Source: Hyphomonas sp.
GTDB taxonomy: Bacteria; Pseudomonadota; Alphaproteobacteria; Caulobacterales; Hyphomonadaceae
Assembly: GCA_024743015.1 (NCBI GenBank)
Contig: JANSXJ010000016.1
Location: forward strand, 1 to 19,761
DNA length: 19,761 nucleotides
Reading direction: 5' to 3'
Shown here one piece after another: positions 14,725 to 19,761 of the stretch (its first letter is position 1; every line of letters starts with the position of its first letter). Below the pieces are notes generated by a model that had not been told where the DNA came from, ran no database searches, and saw only the letters and a program-made list of their open reading frames with translations. A program made the translations under genes and the position numbers.

Positions 14725-15606
14725 TCAGGTGCCCAGAACCTCGGCGCTTCTGCGCGATGCGTGGTGTCGAACCGGCGTCCCGCCGGGGCTGCCCTCAAAG
14801 ACATGCAGGAAGGCGTCTGGATGCGGTCGGACGCGATAATTGTCGGTTTCGTCGCCGAACAATACGCGTCCTCGGGCATCAAGGGCGATGACCGTCGCCA
14901 TTGCTGTGTCCCTCGGATATCCGCTCAGTCCTGCGGGCGCGCCACCCATATCGGCTATGTGCAATTGCGTTGCGGACGCCAGGCCGCGATCACGCAGAAC
15001 CTGAAAATGCGACGGCAAATCGAGTTTTGCTGCCAGCTCTCGTGATTTCTCAAGGCTCTGGTTTGAGATGAACCGGATTTGAACATGTGCGGCGGCAAGA
15101 CGATCCGCCCTGTCACGCAACTCTCGCAATTGGGCCATGCAGAGCGGGCACCAGTTTCCACGGAAAAACACGAGCAAGGTTTGCGAGCCGATGAAGTCTT
15201 CGGTCGTTATGCGCGCGCCATCCATATCCTCGAACGCCAGAGCGGGGAGCTGCTGACCGACAATTATGGCACCACTCTTTTTCCGCCCGTACCGCGAATA
15301 AACGAAGACATACCATTGAAGGCCTGCAAAGCTCAGAAGCGCCAAAAGGAGAGCCGCACCCTCGGAGCCTGCGAGGACAACCCCGAGAGCCGTTGCGGCC
15401 TGTACAGGGGTTAGGACGGAAGACGTCCGGGCGGCGCCGCCCTTCGCAAGGAATATGACCATGTAGATGGGCAGCGAGGCGGATGCCAGCAAGGCGCCAT
15501 GCCAGGCCAGGGCCCCGCCCGTCGAGACGAGGTTGTGGACGGCGTAGATGGAACCGGCAACCATTGTGAGGAGAATTGGCACAAGGGCCCTTTGTTTGAG
15601 TTGCAT
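14725..15606 (-). CDS. Membrane-anchored peroxiredoxin/thioredoxin-fold protein with CPLC motif
   Basis: This is a 293-aa protein. Residues 1-105 have three or four hydrophobic helices (ALVPILLTMVAGSIYAV, SASLPIYMVIFLAK, ATALGVVLAG, AALLLALLSFAGLQWYVFVY). Residues about 112-275 are an AhpC/TSA-type thioredoxin fold: GQQLPALAFEDMDG, LLVFFRGNWCPLCMAQLREL with Cys153 and Cys156, then the VQIRFISNQSLEKSRELA and TAMATVIALDARGRVLFGD strands. The CxxC pair could reduce peroxides or disulfides; membrane anchoring suggests it faces one compartment, but topology is unclear. The N-terminal helices resemble those beside other redoxin domains. It is divergent from the winged-helix regulator at 15903, with site 2 of the 11-bp repeats between them. 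Confidence 0.82.
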   Translation of the reverse strand: MQLKQRALVPILLTMVAGSIYAVHNLVSTGGALAWHGALLASASLPIYMVIFLAKGGAARTSSVLTPVQAATALGVVLAGSEGAALLLALLSFAGLQWYVFVYSRYGRKKSGAIIVGQQLPALAFEDMDGARITTEDFIGSQTLLVFFRGNWCPLCMAQLRELRDRADRLAAAHVQIRFISNQSLEKSRELAAKLDLPSHFQVLRDRGLASATQLHIADMGGAPAGLSGYPRDTAMATVIALDARGRVLFGDETDNYRVRPHPDAFLHVFEGSPGGTPVRHHASRRSAEVLGT

Positions 15607-15725
15607 GGACGTGTTTCCACCAAGTCTTGAGTGCGTTCATGCCGACATCCGAACGAATCCGATCCCGTTTGCGTGGGATTGTCCGCCAGCCGGGGAACGC
15701 CTACTCACTGCGAAATTGTTGGTCC

Positions 15726-15751
15726 TGAAGAAAGGCTGAAAGAGCCCTGAA
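15726..15751 (-). promoter_or_regulatory. Triple 11-bp direct-repeat box, site 2 (OmpR-type)
   Basis: TGAA occurs at 15726, 15737 and 15748 on the plus strand, again exactly 11 bp apart, and shares AAGGCTGAAAGAG with site 1. It lies about 120 bp upstream of the membrane peroxiredoxin start, in the same orientation as site 1 relative to its gene. It is also 152 bp upstream of the divergent winged-helix regulator. Confidence 0.62.
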
Positions 15752-15902
15752 AAGGTAACTGTCCCGGCGAGTGTCTGCCGAGCGAAACAGTCGCCGGACC
15801 GATTGGAATGCACTTAGTTCACGATGCCGTGTTGCAAGTATCGGACTTCTTTACGCGGCATTCGATGGAAAGTATGTCCGCTGGCGGAGGAGGCCGAATG
15901 CC

Positions 15903-17105
15903 ATGCGGTACACTATGAACATTGACGGCTGGCGCATTGACGCTGCCGCTCGGACAGCAGAGCGGGACGGAAAGATGCAACAGCTGTCACCCCGCGCTAT
16001 CAGGCTTCTCACAGCGCTGGCCGACGCAGACGGGGCAATGTTGAGCCGTCGCGACTTGCTTGACCGTGTTTGGCCGAACGTTCTTGTCACCGACGAAAGC
16101 CTGACTCAAGTCGTCTCCGAACTGCGACGCAAACTGGCCAACAGGGATTTGATCGCGACAGTCGCGCGGAGCGGATACCGACTGACGGTGCCTGTCGCAT
16201 CTCCTTCCGAGAGGATCGATATTGCAGGGAGCCCGCATGACACAGGCCTGACGTTGGATGCCTACACTCTGTGCATCGAGGCGAAGGAATGTTTCGCGCG
16301 CGGCCTGGAAGGCGCACACCGCAGTTTCGTCGACTTGACAGCGCAGGCCGTTGCGGCCGCACCGACCTATGCGGAAGCCCGCGCGCTTCACGCATTGGCC
16401 CTCATGAAGAGGCATTGCCAGTGGTCGGAAGGCGAGGATCTGTTTGAAGCCGCCATGGAGGAGACGGCAGCCGCGCTCGCGCTCGACCCGCACCATGGTT
16501 TGGCGCATTTGTTGGAAGCGGTTGGGTTCTTCCTTGATGGGCGGGCAGTCAGGGCAATTCCTGCGCTGGAGGCTGCACTGGGGTGCGCTCAGAATGATTC
16601 GTTCATCCATCTGAATGCCGGGCTCGCCTTGTTGTCGATCGGCAACCGCCGAGGTGCTGCGGCGCTGGTCGCGCGCGCGGGGCAATTGCAACCAAATTCA
16701 TTTGGCGCCGACGCGCTGTTGTCCCGAATTGTACTGAGGTCTGACCCACTTCGATCACGCGTTGCCGCAAAGCGTGCGCTTTCGATGGTGAGGCAGGAGC
16801 TCACTGTCGATCCCTACTCGATGCGCGCCCTCTACGCGTTGGGTCCGCTCCTTGCGCTTGTCGGCGATAGGGACGGCGCGCGCAAGGCTCTGGAAAACGT
16901 TGCCCACCACGATAGTCCGGAGGAGTACTTCAGGGCTTTGGGGTTTGCCCTAATCGGCGATTTCTCCTCAGCGCTAGAAAGGCTTGATTTCCTCGCTATG
17001 CGCGGATGGCGCCACGTCTCGATGCTGTCTCAGGATGCAGGCTTCAGGTCAATGTTCAACGACAACCGGTTCCGAACGCTGCAAAAGGAACTGGTTGCCG
17101 CATAG
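15903..17105 (+). CDS. Winged-helix/TPR transcriptional regulator
   Basis: The ATG at 15903 has GGAGGAGG about 9 nt upstream and starts right at the domain edge, giving 400 aa; earlier in-frame starts add an unrelated Arg-rich leader. Residues 5-100 are an OmpR/CadC-type winged helix: QQLSPRAIRLLTALAD, RRDLLDRVWPNVLVTDESL, recognition helix TQVVSELRRKLAN, wing DLIATVARSGYRLTVPV. The rest (about 115-400) is helical TPR-like (AAPTYAEARALHALALM, ALALDPHHGLAHLLEAVGF, AAKRALSMVRQELTVDPYSM). No transmembrane helix is seen. It is divergent from the membrane peroxiredoxin gene and the likeliest binder of the two 11-bp-repeat boxes, which would make it the switch for the redox genes. Its signal is unknown. 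Confidence 0.83.
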   Translation: MRYTMNIDGWRIDAAARTAERDGKMQQLSPRAIRLLTALADADGAMLSRRDLLDRVWPNVLVTDESLTQVVSELRRKLANRDLIATVARSGYRLTVPVASPSERIDIAGSPHDTGLTLDAYTLCIEAKECFARGLEGAHRSFVDLTAQAVAAAPTYAEARALHALALMKRHCQWSEGEDLFEAAMEETAAALALDPHHGLAHLLEAVGFFLDGRAVRAIPALEAALGCAQNDSFIHLNAGLALLSIGNRRGAAALVARAGQLQPNSFGADALLSRIVLRSDPLRSRVAAKRALSMVRQELTVDPYSMRALYALGPLLALVGDRDGARKALENVAHHDSPEEYFRALGFALIGDFSSALERLDFLAMRGWRHVSMLSQDAGFRSMFNDNRFRTLQKELVAA

Positions 17106-17264
17106 CGAAGGTGCCGCATTCGCCGTATTGGGCGCTTCAAATGGCTACTTTCATCGGTATTGCGGCCATCGGTTTGGGCTGCGGCATAAGGTGGTTTGGG
17201 CTCTAACATGCCGATTGTAACCTGGCAGGTCGTGGCGGCGTTCCGGACATAACCAAACGATAGC

Positions 17265-17282
17265 CGCTTTGCCGACAAAGCG
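17265..17282. terminator. Hairpin between convergent genes
   Basis: CGCTTTG and CAAAGCG pair around the 4-nt loop CCGA, in the 229-bp gap between the convergent winged-helix and tetR genes. It could serve either direction, but no T-run follows it on either side. Nothing else was identified in this gap. Confidence 0.4.
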
Positions 17283-17334
17283 ACAAGGTTTGACATCGGG
17301 CGGAATGGCGTCTTTGACGATGCCTATACTGATT

Positions 17335-17922
17335 TCACTTGCGATTAAGAACGCTGGTCGCGCCTCTGCCGGCGGCATACATTTGCTCTGGGGCCGCCTT
17401 GGCGCGGAGCAATGCTGATATGCCGACAACCGAATTGACGAAATGAGCCGCCAGGTCGTCTAGTTCGGCCTCATGGCTGACATCACCATCACTGCGTGCG
17501 TTCTCAAGCGCGTTGCGAAAGCCCCTTGTCAGGCGCTCCAGGTAGGCATCAACAAACCGCGCGCTGCCGGGGTCAAGTGCAGCACGTTCAACGGCTGTGT
17601 TTGCCATCAGGCAGCCAAGTCCGCTGAATTTGGTTTCGCTTGCCGACGCGTATCCAAGAAATGCATCACGGATCGACTGCGCGTTGGCGTCAGGTGCCTC
17701 GATCGGTGCAAGAACACGCGACAGGTTGATCTTGCTGTAGTGCTCCAAGGCAGCCTCGAAAAGCTCCTGCTTCGAGCCGAACTCGGCGTACATGCTTTTC
17801 CGGTTTATCCCAAGCGCATCAACAAGTTCCGTCGTGCTCGTCGCTGAATAGCCTTGCCGTCTGAACAGCTCGATGGCGCGATCTAGGACGTCTTCTCGTT
17901 TGTATCCTTTTGGGTTGGGCAT
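17335..17922 (-). CDS. TetR/AcrR family transcriptional regulator
   Basis: The ATG at 17922 gives 195 aa and starts just before the DNA-binding domain; a start at 17979 would place 19 extra codons over the operator region. Residues 5-60 form the TetR helix-turn-helix (DVLDRAIELFRRQGYSATS, TTELVDALGINRKSMYAEF, GSKQELFEAALEHY). The C-terminal ligand domain has GCLMANTAVERAALDPG and an alpha-helical tail, like TetR_C groups that respond to small electrophiles or aromatics. It is divergent from two ABM-fold genes and probably represses them and itself through the repeats at 17953-18000. The ligand cannot be told from sequence. Confidence 0.9.
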   Translation of the reverse strand: MPNPKGYKREDVLDRAIELFRRQGYSATSTTELVDALGINRKSMYAEFGSKQELFEAALEHYSKINLSRVLAPIEAPDANAQSIRDAFLGYASASETKFSGLGCLMANTAVERAALDPGSARFVDAYLERLTRGFRNALENARSDGDVSHEAELDDLAAHFVNSVVGISALLRAKAAPEQMYAAGRGATSVLNRK

Positions 17923-17943
17923 CGCTGCTCTCGAAATTTGTTG

Positions 17944-18000
17944 TTGACACCAAGGTAATCGATCTGTTACCTCAGTCAAGGTAATCGATCAGTTTACTTC
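17944..18000 (+). promoter_or_regulatory. Tandem TetR-type operators over a promoter for the ABM genes
   Basis: A perfect-arm palindrome, AGGTAATCGATCTGTTACCT, lies at 17953-17972. A second copy of its left half, AGGTAATCGATC, starts 26 bp later at 17979 and ends in a degenerate arm (TTTACT). TTGACA at 17944-17949 is a good -35, with a poor -10 inside the first palindrome, so binding would block transcription to the right. The site is shared with the divergent tetR gene. Confidence 0.7.
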
Positions 18001-18039
18001 ATATCTGGCCGATCGAGAAACGCAAACAGGAGAACGACC

Positions 18040-18408
18040 ATGACCTCGAATTCAATAACCGTTGTATACAAATGGGCGGCCAAGCCGGGCCAGCTCGATG
18101 CCCTAAGCGCCATCTACAAGGGCGTGACAGATGCCATGAAGGCCAATGAGCCCGGTGCTCTGGCCGTCCAGGTCTACGCCTCGGAAGAAGACAACGCGCT
18201 TTATGTGCGCGATGAATTTGCTGATGCTGGCGCCGTCGGCTTCCACCTTAGCGAAACCGCCGGCCCGCACTTCCCCGATCTACTCGAGATCGCAACGCCT
18301 GGTGCGTTCTACTTTTTCGGCAATGTCCCCGCCGAGATGAAACAAGCCGTTCGCGGCATGGGGCTCGCCGCCGAGTTCAGCGAGCATCTGGCTGGCTTTA
18401 ACCGCTGA
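18040..18408 (+). CDS. ABM-fold (antibiotic biosynthesis monooxygenase-like) protein
   Basis: This 122-aa protein has the ferredoxin-like ABM pattern: ITVVYKWAAKPGQLDALSAI at the first strand-helix, NEPGALAVQVYASEEDN, LYVRDEFADAGAVGFHLS, then a long C-terminal strand (IATPGAFYFFG). ABM-domain enzymes are small dimers that oxidise quinols or aromatic substrates without added cofactors, and some are only detoxification or stress proteins. CAGGAG lies about 8 nt before the ATG. No signal peptide is seen, so it is cytoplasmic. It is the first gene downstream of the tandem operator; its paralogue at 18448 is secreted but broken. Confidence 0.85.
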   Translation: MTSNSITVVYKWAAKPGQLDALSAIYKGVTDAMKANEPGALAVQVYASEEDNALYVRDEFADAGAVGFHLSETAGPHFPDLLEIATPGAFYFFGNVPAEMKQAVRGMGLAAEFSEHLAGFNR

Positions 18409-18447
18409 GCCGAACCGGCTCGCAAACCTAACAATTTGGAGAAACCA

Positions 18448-18894
18448 ATGACCAACACACTTATCAAATCGACACTTGCAGCCGGGTTGATTGCAGCTTC
18501 GACAGGCTTTGGCCTTGCCGGTGAAACATCGACCGAGATTGCGCTGACCTATGTTTGGACCGCACACGACGGACAGGCTGAACGTCTTGTCGAGACCTAC
18601 CAGGAAGTCGGGGAAATAATTGAAGCCAAAGAACCTGGATTGCTCCAGTAAGAAATGGCAATTTCTGAGAAGGGTGATCAAATCGTAATCTACGAAGTGT
18701 TCGAAGATGCAGAGGCGCTTGGCTTCCACCTGTCGCAAACCGCAGCACAGTTCTTCCCGCAATTGGTTGAGTTTGCAACGCCCGGTCCGTTCATCTTCCG
18801 TGGTGACGTCCCCGAACACCTTCGTACCGCGGCTTACCAGATGGAGATGGGTGCGATCTTCACCACCGAATGGAATGGCTTTGAACGCGATTGA
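18448..18894 (+). pseudogene. Secreted ABM-fold paralogue interrupted by an in-frame TAA
   Basis: The frame starts at ATG 18448 (GGAGAAACC upstream) with a Sec signal peptide (LIKSTLAAGLIAASTGFGLAG). It reads on through YVWTAHDGQAERLVETYQEV to EPGLLQ and a TAA at 18649-18651. The same frame then continues without a shift to 18894 (VIYEVFEDAEALGFHLSQTA, FATPGPFIFRGDVPEHLRTA, ending FERD). Aligned with the intact neighbour, the TAA replaces a single residue (Val in PGALAVQVY), so the gene was lost by one codon change. A restart at ATG 18655 would make only a half-domain without a leader. It is more likely a recent pseudogene than a recoded gene. A sequencing error is possible. Confidence 0.8.
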
Positions 18895-19090
18895 ATGCGC
18901 TCAAGGTTCTCACAAACAAGCTGAAAAGGCGTGGTCACTCAACTGGCCACATCCTTTGCTTTGAAAAGAAGCAGACATTCAAAACCGCAAATTCAATGTC
19001 TGAAGAGGGCTGACTTTGATGAAAAAGTCGCCATGATTGAGCCTTTGTCGACTGATTCAATTTCTCAAGTGATTTGGGAGACTGAAGTCG

Positions 19091-19761
19091 ATGATGGGAT
19101 CACGCAAAGAAGCCCAGGCGGTCCTGTTTTACGAATTCAACCTTGAGGATCATGTTCCGGCGGGACACCTGCTGCGGTCGGTAGATCGGTTTGTGGACCT
19201 GACTGGCATCCGAACACACCTTCGTCCTTTCTACAGCGACATCGGACGCCCCTCGGTGGATCCAGAACTGATGATCCGCATGCTGCTGATCGGTTACATC
19301 ATGGGCATCCGGTCGGAGCGTCGGTTGTGCGAGGAAGTCCATCTGAACCTTGCCTATCGCTGGTTTTGCCGCATCGATCTGGCCGATCCGGTTCGTGATC
19401 AGTCGACGTTCTCCAAGAACCGCCACGGGCGGTTTCGCGAGAGCGATCTGTTCCGGCAACTGTTTGAGAATGTTGTTGCCCGCTGCGTTGACGCGGCGCT
19501 GGTTGGTGGTGAGATCTTCGCCGCCGATGCCAGCATCATTCGGGCAGACGCCAACAAGCAGAATTCGACGCCAAAGGAAGAATGGGACCCGGCCGCAATC
19601 GATCCGGAAGCCGCAACGCGAGCCGTTCGAGAATATCTGGACGTGCTGGACGATGCCGCCTTTGGCGCTGCCGGCGACGTCAACCCAAAGTTCACGTCCC
19701 ATAGCGATCCGGCCTCCCAGTGGACAGGTGCACTTGAGGGGCCTGCCTTCTTCGCCTATGC
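19091..19761 (+). mobile_element. IS1182-like transposase, truncated by the window end
   Basis: The frame opens at tandem ATG codons at 19091 and 19094 and runs 223 codons to the right edge. The N-terminal part has the DUF772-type motifs LFYEFNLEDHVPAGHLLRSV, DRFVDLTGI, GRPSVDPELMIRMLLIGYI and GIRSERRLCEEVHLNLAYRW. Next come DQSTFSKNRHGRF and the first DDE aspartate region (GEIFAADASIIRADANKQ). It is intact as far as seen. The left terminal repeat cannot be fixed from this sequence alone; the AT-richer stretch 18960-19090 probably contains it. A neighbouring insertion fits the decay of the gene just upstream. Confidence 0.85.

Noticed and set aside
15987..16691. 234-codon minus-strand open frame
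   Set aside because: It is antisense to the winged-helix/TPR gene, with no recognisable domain.
17106..17334. Possible attachment site or gene remnant between convergent genes
   Set aside because: Apart from one hairpin there is no duplicated end sequence or coding signature.

Overview
The window reads as an alphaproteobacterial chromosome, probably marine or rhizobial-like. The supporting features are a CsgH-type curli chaperone, a DUF1127 protein, fairly high GC, dense operons with AGGA-type ribosome sites, and IS5/IS1182-type transposase sequences. No rRNA, tRNA or CRISPR array was seen. Every family call comes from reading motifs, not from a database search.

Region A (1-6868) looks like a curli (functional amyloid) locus. 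Two minus-strand operons make it up. The upstream one (6806 to 5581) encodes a Cys-rich secreted protein, a weakly curlin-like secreted protein and a CsgH-like anti-amyloid chaperone. The downstream one (3685 to the left edge) encodes a curlin-repeat protein, two paralogous small secreted proteins, a 185-aa cytoplasmic protein and a STAND NTPase cut by the window edge. A plus-strand gene for an unrecognised 570-aa protein (3839-5551) lies between them. Both operons carry the same 35-bp element (29/35 identical) just upstream of their first gene, so they are probably co-regulated. The CsgE/F/G secretion genes are not in the window. The STAND protein has an N-terminal region that looks like a Lon (S16) protease fold, an unexpected companion for curli genes.

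Region B (7163-11425) holds an ankyrin-repeat protein, a soluble winged-helix/TPR regulator divergent from a methanethiol S-methyltransferase-like gene (mddA), a 57-aa exported or membrane peptide, an IS5-type transposase remnant and a DUF1127 protein.

Region C (11634-17105) is a sulfur/redox cluster. It contains a small membrane protein, a GNAT acetyltransferase, a Tat-exported rhodanese, a 1-Cys peroxiredoxin, a membrane-anchored CxxC peroxiredoxin-like protein and, divergently, a second winged-helix/TPR regulator. Two upstream regions in this cluster carry three TGAA motifs at exact 11-bp spacing, the layout bound by OmpR/PhoB-type winged helices. I infer that the neighbouring regulator binds both.

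Region D (17335-19761) has a TetR regulator divergent from two paralogous ABM-fold genes, with tandem operator-like repeats between them. The second ABM gene, a secreted version, is broken by an in-frame TAA. The window ends inside an IS1182-like transposase.
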